This document shows positions 22,492 to 33,068 of a DNA stretch of 64,000 bases, in pieces (position 1 is the stretch's first letter; every line of letters starts with the position of its first letter). The position numbers were made by a program, and so were the translations under genes. The notes beneath the pieces were generated by a model, which was not told the DNA's origin, searched no databases, and saw nothing but the letters and a program-made list of their open reading frames with translations. Origin of the DNA: Prorocentrum cordatum (taxonomy: Eukaryota > Sar > Dinophyceae > Prorocentrales > Prorocentraceae). Where the stretch lies: assembly GCA_963575745.1 (NCBI GenBank), contig CAUYUJ010000948.1, positions 10,001-74,000 of the forward strand. The letters are read 5' to 3'.

Positions 22492-22799
22492 AATTCCGGC
22501 GTGCTGGAGAGCTGGTTGGCAAGAAAAAGATCGACGGACCTTTTGGTGACTTTTGGTCGGTTGAAAATTTGTTTTCTCGAAATTCCTTAATTCGTTTGAG
22601 CTTATATTTTTTCTTGATACGAGTTTTCGGTATATTGGACTTAACTCGAGATACAGGACAGCTACAGAGCTGGTCAGCACACATTATCGATTCAGAATGA
22701 TCAGGCGCGTTCGTCTGTTGCATCCAGAGGTCTGAACTCGGTCTGCTACGAGTCTCTCGGCGGTAAGAAAGGTTGACGTTTCACCGCCGGCGCCCAGTT
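22492..22799 (+). repeat. Short cassette: truncated leader, single unit, hairpin
   Basis: It starts AATTCCGGCGTGCTGGAGAG in the leader, lacks much of the leader middle, and holds less than one unit. The hairpin at 22746-22799 lacks its GGAAGCTC part. Confidence 0.75.
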
Positions 22800-24010
22800 G
22801 TTGCTGGAAGCTTAAGAGTTATTCCGGGGCGCTGCTGGCGCCCAGTGTGTGTTTTATTCGCTCTCCGGGTCCGGCGCGCTGAGGGTTAGCTGGCAAGAAA
22901 AATCTTGACGGACCTTTTGTGACTTGAGGTCGGTTGAAAATTTTGTTTTCCAAATTTCAGCAATTCGTATGAGCTCTAGTATTTTTCCCATGATTTTCGA
23001 TCTCCGCTCGCCGTCTTGATCTCAGCTCGATTGGGTAGCTTTTAATGCCAAAAAGCAGGCAGGCGGGATCGGCCGTTTCGAGTCATCTCGACAGGCGTTA
23101 ACGGTTTTTTGTACTTGAGTCGAGCTCTAGAGCAGCTAGAGAGCTGATGCTTAGAGAAACGGATTTAGAATCATTAGGTGCGTTCGTCTGTTGCATCCAG
23201 AGGTCTGAACTCGGTCTGCTAGCCGAGCTAGGTCCGCAAACCTATTCGTATTAGTCGAGTCATCTTGACAGGCGCTCTCGGTTTTCTGTACTTATTAACT
23301 CGAGCTATATAACAGCTACAAAGCTGTTACTTACATAAACCGAGTCAGAATCATCAGTCGCGTTCGTCTGTTGATCCAGAGCTCTGAACCCGGTCTGCTG
23401 CCCGATCTAGAATCGCGAAACTATTCGTATTGTTCGAGTCATCTTGAGAGGTGCTGTCGGTTTTCTGTACTTCACTCGGGCTGTAGGGTGGCTACAGTGC
23501 TGTAGTCACAGGAATCGATTTGGAGACATCAGGGGCGTCCGCCTGTCGACTCCAGAGCTCGGAACTCGGTCGCCCGAACTAGGTCCTCGAAACTATTCGT
23601 ATTGTTCGAGTCACCTGAGAGGTGCGGTTTTCTGCACTTAACTCAGGCTGTGGGGGGGCGGCAGGGTTGGTAATCACATGAATCGATTCGGAGACATCAG
23701 ACGCGTCCGTCTGTCGCATTCAGAGGTCTGAACTCGGTCTGATACTCGAGCTAGATTTACCAAACTATTCGCATTCTTCGAGTCATCTTGAGAGGTGCTG
23801 TCGATTTACGCACGTAACTCGGGCTGTAGGAGAGCTACAGAGCTCGTACAGAAGACAATCCAGAAGCATCGGGGGCGTTCGGCTGTTGCATCGAGAGGTC
23901 TGAAATCGCTTGGGCGTTCTCTGCAATTTTTTCCGACATTATATATTGCCAGGAAGCTCTACGAGTCCCCCGGCGGTAAGAAAGGTTGACGGTTTACCGC
24001 CGGCGCCCAG
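22800..24010 (+). repeat. Cassette: leader, about five units, hairpin
   Basis: It begins TGTTGCTGGAAGCTTAAGAG. One unit shows CAGACG-CGTC-CGTCTG (23698-23713), the fully paired alternative to the usual CAGGCG-CGTT-CGCCTG stem. Hairpin at 23952-24010. Confidence 0.8.
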
Positions 24011-25247
24011 TTGTTGCTGGAAGCTTAAGAGTTATTCCGGGGCGCTGCCGGCGCCCAGTGTGTGTTTTATTTGCTCTCCGTGTCCGGCGCGCTGAGGGCT
24101 AGCTGGCAAGAAAGATCTTGACGGACCTTTTGTGACTTGTGGTCGGTTGAAAATTCTGTTCTCAAAATTCAACAATTCGTTTGAGCTCTAGTATTTTTTC
24201 CCATGATTTTCGATCTCCGCTCGCCGTCTTGATCTCAGCTCGATCGGGTACCTTTCACTGCCAAAAAGCAGGCAGGCGGGATCGGCCGTTTCGAGTCATC
24301 TCGACAGGCGTTGACGGTTTTTCGTGCTTGAGTCGAGCTCTATCTAGAGCAGCTAGAGAGCTGATACTTAGAGAAACGGATTTAGAATCATTAGGTGCGT
24401 TCGTCTGTTGCATCCAAAGGTCTGAACTCGGTCTGCTAGCCGAGCTAGGTCCGCAAACCTATTCGTATTAGTCGAGTCATCTTGACAGGCGCTCTCGGTT
24501 TTCTGTACTTAACTCGAGCTATATAACAGCTACAGAGCTTTTTCTTACATAAACCGAGTCAGAATCATCAGTCGCGTTCGTCTGTTGATCCAGAGCTCTG
24601 ATCTCGGTCTGCTGCCCGATCTAGAATCGCGAAACTATTCGTATTGCTCGAGTCATCTTGAGAGGTGCTGTCGGTTTTCCGTGCTTAACTCCGGCTGCAG
24701 GGGGGCTACAGTGCTGGTAGTCACAGGAATCGATTTGGAGGCATCAAGCGCCTCCGCCTGTCGAATCGGGAGCTCGGAACTCGGTCTGCTTCCCGAACTA
24801 GGTCCGCGAAGCTATTCCTATTGTCCGAGTCATCCTGAGAGGTGCTGTCGGTTTTCTGCACTTAACTCGGGCTGTAGGGGGGCCGCAGGGCTGGTAATCA
24901 TAGGAATCGATTCGGAGACATCAGACGCGTCCGCCTGTCGCATTCAGAGGTCTTAACTCGGTCTGCTACTCGAGCTAGGTTCGCCAAACTATTCGTATTG
25001 TTCGGGTCATCTTGAGAGGTGCTCTCGACTTACGCACTTAACTCAGGCTGTACGAGAGTTACAGAGCTCGTACAGAAGACAATCCAGAAGCATCGGGGGC
25101 GTTTGGCTGTTGCATCGAGAGGGTCTGAAATCGCTTGGGCTGAAAAACTGTTCGTTCTCTGCATTTTTCGACCTTATATATTGTCAGGAAGCTCTACGAG
25201 TCCCCTGGCGGTAAGAAAGGTTGACGGTTTTTGCCGCCGGCGCCCTT
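24011..25247 (+). repeat. Cassette closely related to the preceding one
   Basis: Same leader start (TTGTTGCTGGAAGC) and unit order as 22800-24010, so this is an older local tandem duplication. The hairpin at 25188-25247 has an extra TT in the right arm and ends CGCCCTTTG, not CAGT. Confidence 0.8.
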
Positions 25248-25954
25248 TGTGTCGTAGAGCTCTTCGACAAGATGAGGTAAGAGGAATTTGGGCGCAGGGT
25301 GGAGCTAGTTGGCCGACCCGACCTTAAGAGACAATGTTGTGACTTTGGGTCGGTTTTTCAATCTTTGTGCAAAACTTGAAAATTCGTTTTGGGAGCCGGT
25401 ATTTTTCCCACCTGTAGTGGGTTATGCCGCGCCTGCCTTAAATTCTCAGGTCCGTAGCTCCAATACTACTATCAAACCATTTCTGGAACCGACTGTGTTC
25501 CCAGTCATCTTGACACGCGTTTACGGTTTTCTGTACTTGACTCGAGATTTCGGAGAGCTACAGAAACCAATTCAGAATCATCAGGCGCGTTCTTCTGTTC
25601 ATCGAGAGGTCTGAACTCGGTCCGGTACTCGAGCTTGATCCGCGAAATTCTTCGTATTATACGAGTGATCTTGATAGGTGCTGTCGGTTTCCCTTAACTA
25701 AAGATTCAGAAGAGCTACAGAGCTGATGCGCATGTAAATCGATCCAGTATCACCCGGCGCGTTCTTTTCTCGCATCGAGAGGTCTGAACTCGGTCTGGCA
25801 CTCGAGCTAGGTCCACAAAGCGAAGATGCAAAATCAAAAAACAACGTATTGTTCGAGTTTTTTTCTTCTCGCTTGAGAAAGCTTTTTTCGTGTGCTCTGA
25901 GCTCTACGAGGCTCCCGGCGGTTACCTGGTTGACGGTTCACCGCCGGATCCCAG
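25248..25954 (+). repeat. R4-like start, two units, hairpin
   Basis: An R3/R4-like segment (CGACCCGACCTTAAGAGACA, GTAGTGGGTTATGCCGCG), two diverged units, a CTTGAGAAAGCTTTTTTCG stretch and the hairpin at 25899-25954 (GGTTACC left arm, GGATCCCAGT end). Confidence 0.75.
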
Positions 25955-26855
25955 TTCCGGCGCGCTGGAGAGCTAGTTGGCAAGAAAAACCTCGACGGAC
26001 CTTTTGCTGACTTTTGGTCGGTTGAAAATTTTGTTCTCCAATTCATCCATTCGTTAGAACTCTAGTATTTTTTCACGTGATATTCCATCTTATTTCCGCT
26101 CGCCGTCTTAATCTTAGCTCGATCGGGTACCTTTTAATGCCAAAAAGCGTCCAGGCGGGATCGGCCGTTTCGAGTCATCTCGACAGGCGTTGTCGGTTTT
26201 TGTATTTAACTCGAGCTATAGGACAGCTACAGAGCTGATACTTACAGGAACCGATTCGCAATGATCAGGCGCGTTTGTCTGTTGAATCGAGACCACTGAA
26301 CTCGGTCTGCTGGCAAATTATTCGTATTATTCGAGTCTTCTTGAGAGGTGCTCTCAGTTTTCTATCTTAACTCGGGCTATGGGGGGGGCTTCAGGGCTGG
26401 TAATCGCATGAATCGATTCGGAGACACCATTCGCGTCCGCCTGTCGAATCCAGAGCTCGGAACTCGATCTGCTGCCCGAGCTAGGTTTTCGAAGCTATTC
26501 GTATTGTTCGAGTTTTCTTGAGAGGTACTGTCCGTTTTCTGCACTGAACTCGGGCTGTAGGGTGGCTACAGGGCTGGTAATCACAGAAATCAATTTCGAG
26601 ACATGAGGCGCGTCCGCCTGTCGCATTCAGAGGTCTGCGCTTGGTTTCATACTCGAGCTATTTTCGCGAAGCTCTTCATATTGTTTGGTCATCTTGAGAG
26701 GTGCTGTCGATTTTCGCACGTAACTAGAGGTCTGAAATCGCTCGGGCTGAAAAACTATTCGTTCTCTGCAATTTTTTTCGACGTTATGCGTGGTCAGGAA
26801 GCTCTACGAGTCCCCCAGCGGTAGGAAAGGTTGACGGTTTACCGCCGGCGCCCAG
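25955..26855 (+). repeat. Cassette: truncated leader, units, hairpin
   Basis: It starts TCCGGCGCGCTGGAGAGC, followed by about four units and the hairpin at 26797-26855. Confidence 0.8.
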
Positions 26856-27608
26856 TTGATCAACTCGACCCGAAAAGAAGACGTGGTAATTTTGGGTCGG
26901 TTATGCGAAGATTTGAAAGATATTTGACAATTCATTTTGAGAAACCAGATTTTTCGCACCTGTAGTGGGTTATGCCGCGTCTGCCAGTGGAATTCTCAGG
27001 TCTGTAGGTGCAGTATTACTATCAAAACACTTGGAGGAACAGACTGTGTTCCGAGTCATCTCGACACGCGGTCACGGTTTCTGTACTTAACTCGAGATTT
27101 GGGAGAGCTACGGAGCTGATACTTACAAAACCGATTCATAATTATCAGGCGCGTTCGTCTGTTGCATCCAGAGAGGTCTGATCTCGGTCTGCTACTCGAG
27201 CTAGGTCCGTAAAACTATTTGTATTGTTCGAGTCATTTTCACCAGTGATATCGGTTTTCCGTACTGAACTCACAATTCAGAGAAGCTACAGAGCTGGTGC
27301 GCACATAAGCCGGTTCAGTATGACCAGGCGCGTTCGTCTGTTGCATCAAGAGGCCTGAACTCGGTCTGCTACTCGAGCTAGGTCCACGACGCCATCATAT
27401 TTCTCATGTTCTCTGTAGAGGCACTGTCTGTATTCTGTACTAAACTCGAGCTCTAGCACAGCTACAGAGCTGGTGCGCACAGAAAACGATCGAGAATCAT
27501 CAGGGGCGTTCGGCTGAAGCATGCAGAGCTCTGAACAGTGTCCGCTACTCGAGCTAGGTCCGCACAAATATTCGTATGCGACCGATTTTTTTCGAGTTTT
27601 TTGTTCTC
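26856..27608 (+). repeat. R4-like segment and units upstream of a LINE tail
   Basis: CGACCCGAAAAGAAGACGTG and GTAGTGGGTTATGCCGCG segments, then three diverged units. It stops at TTCTCGCT where LINE-A-type tail sequence begins. Confidence 0.7.
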
Positions 27609-27804
27609 GCTGTACACCTTTACAATTCCACATGTTGTACTGCATCCTTTTCCTTGTTCCTTCATCCTATTCCGATGCCTATGCCTCAGTGGCTCGGCAG
27701 TGTGATGATAAGAGATGCCCTCTCTAGCTACCCTGTGCTCCGTTTGGGAGTCTTAGGGCTCAGCTGTCACAGCTGTCCGCGCCCTGACTCAAACTCAAAA
27801 AACC
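27609..27804 (+). mobile_element. LINE-A-type 3' tail insertion, heavily 5'-truncated
   Basis: ~196 bp matching the LINE-A 3' UTR (ACACCTTTACA onward), ending CTCAAACTCAAAA and then AACCTGGTTGACGG. A right hairpin half follows (to ~27834, ending CTAGT rather than CAGT). No clear left hairpin half precedes it, so any target-site duplication is lost or was never made. Confidence 0.75.
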
Positions 27805-27834
27805 TGGTTGACGGTTTACCGCCGGTTCTAGTTT

Positions 27835-28391
27835 CTATCTCTGGTGCAAAATCTGAAATTTGTTTTGAGAACCGGCATTTTTCCCATCTCTAGTGGGTTA
27901 TGCCGCGTCTGCCAATCAAATTCTGAGGTCTGTAATACTATCGAAAGACTTGCTAGAATCGTCGGCCGTTTCGAGTCATCTTGACACGTGTGGACGGTTT
28001 TCTGTACTTAACCTGCGATTTAGGACAGTTTCAGAGCTGATACTTTCAGAAACCGAGTTAGAATCATCAGAAGCGTTTGTCTGTTCCATAGAGAGATCTG
28101 AACTCGGTCTGCTACTCGAGCTAGATCCGCGAAACTATTCGTACTACTCAAGTGATCTTGACAGATGCTGTCTGTTATAAAACAATCCAGTACCCTGCGC
28201 GTTCTCAGGTCTCAATCCGGCCTGGCACTCGAGCTAGGTTCACGAAACGAAGATGCAAGATAAAAAACGTATTTTTTGAGCTGTTTCTTCACCGAGGAAG
28301 TTTTTTCGTGTGCTCCGAGCAGCGCCGGGCGAGAATAGAGCTCTATGAGGCTCCCGGCGGTGACCAGTCTGACGGTTTACCGCGGGATCCT
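27835..28391 (+). repeat. R4 segment, unit, hairpin
   Basis: AGTGGGTTATGCCGCGTCTG R4 landmark, one to two diverged units, then a hairpin at 28339-28391 (TGACCAGTCTGACGG, right arm broken as TTTACCGCGGG). Confidence 0.7.
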
Positions 28392-29048
28392 GACGACTTG
28401 ATGTCTGTTTTTCTATCTTTGTGTAAAGTTTGAAAATTTGTTTTGAGAACCGGTATTTTTCACACATGTAGTGGGTTATGCCGCGTCTGCCAGTCAAATT
28501 CTCAGGTCTGTAGCTGCAATATTACTATGGAAACACTTGCTGGAACCGTCGGCCGTTTCGAGTTATCTTGACACGCGTTGACGGTTTTCTGTACTTAACT
28601 CGAGATCTAGGACAGTTACAGAGCTGATACTTACAGAAACCAATTTAGAATCATAAGAAGCGCTCGTCTGTTTCATCGAGAGGTCTGAACTCGGTCTGCT
28701 ACTCGAGCTAGAGCCGCGAATCTATTCGTATTGCACGAGTGATCTCGACAGGTGCTGTCGGTTTCCCTTAACTGAAGATTCAGAAAAGCTGTAGAGCCGG
28801 TACGCATAAAAAACGATCTAATATCACCTGGCGCGTTCTTTTCTCGCATCGAGAGGTCTGAACTCGGTCTGGCACTGGAGCTAAGTCCACGAAGCGAAGA
28901 TACAAAATCCAAAAAAAGTAATTTCCGAGCTTTTTTTCTTCACGCTTGAGAAAGCTTTCGTCGTGTGCTCCGAGCAGCGCCGCGCGAGAACAGAGCTCTA
29001 CGAGGCCCCCGGTGGTTACCTGGTTGACGGTTTACCGCCGGATCCTAG
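28392..29048 (+). repeat. R4 segment, two units, hairpin
   Basis: Same organisation as the preceding block. Hairpin at 28992-29048 with GGTGGTTACC left arm and GGATCCTAGT end. Confidence 0.7.
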
Positions 29049-31943
29049 TGGACGCTGCCAAGTTGCTGACTTTTGTTCGGTTGAAAATTTTGTTCTCGAA
29101 ATTCAATCATTTGTTTGAGCTCCTAGTATTTTTTCCCCATGATACTCGATCTTATTCCCGATCGCCATCTTAATCTCAGGTCGATCGGTTAGATATTACT
29201 GCCAAAAAGCACGCCAGTGGGATCGGCCGTTTCGGGTCATCTTCACACGCGGTGAAGGTTTTCTGTACATAACTCGAGCTCTAGGACAGCTACAGAGCTG
29301 ATACTTACAGAAGCCGATTTAGAATTATCAGGCGCGTTTGTCTGTTGCATTTAGTTGCATCTAGAGGTCTGAACTCCGTCTGCTGCTCGAGCTAGGCCCG
29401 CGAAGCTGTTCGTATTGTTCGGTTCATCTTGAGAGGTGCTGTCTTTTTTCTCTACTTAACTCGGGCTGTAGGGCGGCTACAGGGCTGGTAATTACAGAAA
29501 TCGATTCGGAGGCATCAGGCGCGTCCGCCTGTCGCATGCAGAGGTCTGAAATCGGTCTGCTACTCGAGCTTGGTCCGCAAAACTATTCGTATTGCTCGAG
29601 TCATCTCGACAGGGACTGTCCGTTTTCTGTACTTAACTCGAGCTCTAGGGAAGCTACAGAGCTGATGCGCACAGAAACCGATGCAGAATAAGCAGGCGCG
29701 TCCGCCTGTCGCATGCAGAGGTCTGAAATCGGTCTACTACTCGAGCTAGGTCCGCGAAACCATTTGTATCGTTCGAGTCATCTCGAGAGGTGCTGTCCGT
29801 TTTCGCACGTAACTCGGGCTGTAGGAGAGCTAGAGAGCTCATACGCACAGAAACTGATTCGGAATCATCAGGCCCGTTTGTCTGTTGCATCTAGAGGTCT
29901 GAACTGGGTTTGCTGTAGGAGAACTACAGAGCTGGTACGCACAGACAAGAGGCATTAGGAGCGATCGTCTGTTGCATCGAGAGGTCTGAACTCGGTCTGC
30001 TACCCGAGCTAGCTTCACAAAACTATTCGTATTCGACCGACATTTTTCTTCACTGAACTCTTCGGCCGGAAAATCAGAAGGACATCATGAGGCGCGAAGG
30101 ATCTAGACGCTTGTCTTGGGTCTGGTGTGAGCGCAGACGCCAAACACGGATTCGTACTCTGCTATTTTCTCCCGAATGGTATTTTGTACACGCTGCAGAT
30201 GAGCTATAGAACTGTTCAGCACAGCAATGGGATATCACTAGACGCCTGAGAGCAGTCTGCTATCAGCGCTCGGTCTTGAAAACTATTGGTTCTCTGCTTA
30301 TTCCTTGGGCATGTGGTGACTTTGGGTCGGTTTTGCTAAGATGTGAAAGATTTTGACCATTCATTTTCAGGAACCAGATTTTTCGCACCTGTAAACGACT
30401 ATGAGGGCCTCTGCGTCTTAATCTGAGCTCCGTAGGCGCACTTCTACTATCAAAACACTTGGCGGAACCAACTTCATGTCGACATAAAATGCAAAATTGA
30501 AGATTAACTCGTAGAGCTTCCCTGAGATAGTTGCTGGAAGCTTAAGAGTATTTCCGGGGCGTTGGGGAGCTAGTTGGCAAGAAAAATCTCGACTGACCTT
30601 TTGATGACTTTTGGTCGGTTGAAAATTTTGTTCTCGAAATTCAACCATTCGTTAGAGCTCTAGTATTTTTTCCCGTGATATTCGATCTTATTCCCGCTCG
30701 TCATCTTGATCTCAGCTCGATCGGGTACCTTTTACTGCCAAAAAGCACGCGGACGGGATCGGCTGTTTCGGGTCATTTTGATACGCGTTGTCGGTTTTAT
30801 GCACTCAACTCGAGCTGTAGGACAGCTACAGAGCTGATGCTTACAGAAACCCTCTTAGAATCATCAGGTGCATTCGTCTGTCGCATCTAGAGGCCTGAAC
30901 TCGGTCTGCTACTCGAGCTAGGTACGCGACACTATACGTATTATTGGAGTGATATTGAAAGGTGATGTCGGTTTTCTGTACTTAACTCGAGCTCTAGGAC
31001 AGCTAGAGAGCTGAAGCTCACATAATCCATTCAAAATCATCATACGCGCTCATCTGTTGCATCTAGAGGTCTGAACTCGGTCTGCTACTCGAGCTAGTTC
31101 CGCGAACCTATTCGTATTATTCGAGTCATCTTGACATGTGCTTTCGGTTTTCTGGACTTAACTCGAGCTGTAGGACAGCTACAGAGCTGATATTTAGAGA
31201 AACCCATCCCAAATCATCAGGCGCGTCGATCTGTTGCATGCGGAGGTTTGAACTCGGTCTGCTACCCGAGCTAGGTCAGTAGAACTATTCGTATTATTCG
31301 AGGTCATCTTGACAGATGCTGTCGGGTTTCTGTATTCAACTTGAGCTGTAGGACAGCTACAGAGCTGATACTTACAGAAACCCATTCAAAATCATCAGGC
31401 GCGTTCATCTGTTGCATCTAGAGGTCCGAACTCGGTCTGCTACTCGAGATGACCCGCGAACCTATTCGTATTATCCGAGTCATCTTGAGAGGTGCTGTCG
31501 GTTTCCTGAGTTCACTTGAGCTGCAGGACAGCTACAGAGCTGTTTCTCACAGAAACCCATCAAGTCATGAGGCGCGTTGATCTGTTGCATCTAGAGGCCT
31601 GAACTCGGGCTGCTACTCGAGCCAGGTCCGCGAAACTATTCGTATAATTCGAGTCACCTTGACAGATGCTGTCGGTTTTCTGTACCTAACTCGAAATGTA
31701 GGAGAGCTGCAGAGCTCGTATGCACATCAATCGATTCAGCATCATCAGGCACGTGCGTCTGTTGTATCTAGAGCTCTGGGCAACAGTGAAATATATCTAG
31801 AGGCCTGAGATCAGGCTGCTATCAGTGCTGAGGCTGAAAAACTAATCGTTCTCTGTTAATTCTTTGGACATAATATATGGCAAGGAAGCTCTGCGAGTCT
31901 CCCGGCGGTAAGAAAGGTTGACGGCTTACCGCCGGCGCCCAGT
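29049..31943 (+). repeat. Long composite block: leader, unit arrays, diverged units
   Basis: Leader fragment 29060-29240, units to ~30060, a very diverged unit with R3 landmarks (30060-30500), a second leader from ~30507, and six or more units to the hairpin at 31884-31943. That hairpin reads GGTAAG...CTTACC, so the stem is one pair longer than in most copies. Confidence 0.75.
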
Positions 31944-32058
31944 TTAAGAAAATCTTCTGCGAAATCCTCTGCTCCGATTCTGGGCATTCTTACGCGTTCA
32001 AGGAGCTCTACGAGGCTCCCGGCGGTGACCAGGTTGACGGTTCACCGCCGGCGCCAGT
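31944..32058 (+). repeat. Very short R3 cassette (115 bp)
   Basis: Only the last ~55 bp of the R3 body precede the hairpin (32002-32058). It is the extreme of the R3 5'-truncation series: 413, 336, 283 and 115 bp. Confidence 0.8.
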
Positions 32059-32460
32059 TGGCCGACCCGACCAGAAGAGACAATGTGACAACTTTGGGTC
32101 GGTTTTTCTAATACCTCGTAGAGCTCTTCGTTATCGATGAGATAGAGGAATTCCGGCGCCAGAAAAAAAGGTGTGGTAACTTTGGGTCGGTTTTGCGAAA
32201 ATTTGAATGATATTTGACAATTCATTTCGAGAGACCAGATTTTTCGCACCTGTAGTGGGTTATGCCGCGTCTGCCAGTCAAATTCTCAGGTCCGTAGGTG
32301 CAGTATTATTATCAAAACACTTGGCGGAACCGTCTTTGGATAAAACATAAGCGTGATTTTTCGAGTTTTTCGGGTCTTGCTCTAGACGCTTCCTTCATGT
32401 GTACCGAGGAGCGCCGTGCGAGGAAGGAGCTCTACGAGGGCCCCGGCGGTAACCTGGTTG
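32059..32460 (+). repeat. R3/R4 cassette whose hairpin is split by LINE-C (copy 1)
   Basis: R3/R4 body, then GGAGCTCTACGAGGGC and CCCGGCGGTAACCTGGTTG. LINE-C begins at 32461. AACCTGGTTG (32451-32460) is the left target-site repeat. Confidence 0.75.
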
Positions 32461-33068
32461 GGCAGAGTTTACCTCCTGCTCGGCCAGGCCTCACCGCTGG
32501 GGTCCCCCTCGTCTCGAGCTGCATTGTGCAGTAAGGAGTCTTTGGTTCCTCATGCTGTACACGGTGCTCTCACAATGAGGGACGACGGCGGCGCCGCGTT
32601 GGCTGCATCTCTTGTGGAGGCAGCGGTCCGCGCTGCTGTTCAGGCAGGTGCCCCGCGCAGGACTGTCGCAGCGGCCGCGGCTGCCGTGGCCTCGATCATG
32701 GCGGCGACGCGGTGTGGCGTTGGTCCGGCGCAGGGCGCCCCTGATCCCGCTGCCGCCGGTTCGGCTGGATCCCGGCGGCAGCGGAGGAGGCTGAAGGAGA
32801 AAACTATGATGTGCAGGTCGGGGCAGGATTTTGTCCTTGGGGGGCCTGTCGGGCAGGCCCTAAAGGCTGATCAGGATGTTGATCATGAGATATCTTGTTA
32901 TCACAGGTCCAGTGTTGATCATGGCGCCTCTGATTTTCATGTTGGGAGCTCTTCATCTAGGCGAGTCCAGTTTGATGATCGGTCTTCAGTGGTTTCTTAT
33001 GAGATACCCCTTCAAGCGAGGCTGAGTCCCATATCGAGGAGGCCGAAGAAGAAAACTATGAGTTGCAG
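32461..33068 (+). mobile_element. LINE-C 5' fragment cut by the duplication breakpoint
   Basis: Identical in layout to 47336-47943 but ends abruptly at 33068, where array sequence equivalent to 18193 begins. LINE-C therefore inserted before the segmental duplication occurred. Confidence 0.85.
32575..33068 (+). pseudogene. Truncated LINE-C ORF
   Basis: The first ~165 codons of the LINE-C protein, with a few substitutions relative to the full copy (for example a QDFVLGG variant of QDAVLGG). At 33068 the frame runs into array DNA and continues as a chimeric frame to a stop at 33270. The added residues are translated repeat, so the gene is broken by the duplication. Function as for the full copy at 47450. 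Confidence 0.75.

Larger units (their letters stand above)
18193..33068 (+). repeat. Segmental tandem duplication, copy 1 (14,876 bp)
   Basis: Base 18193 aligns with 33069 and the match continues without a break to 33068/47943. Differences are few: I counted about 40-50 substitutions and three small indels by eye (roughly 0.3%). Examples are a CTA missing in copy 2 near 37145, and single T and A insertions near 45230 and 45370. The junction at 33068/33069 joins LINE-C coding sequence (CTATGAGTTGCAG) to mid-unit sequence with only one shared base (G). Confidence 0.95.
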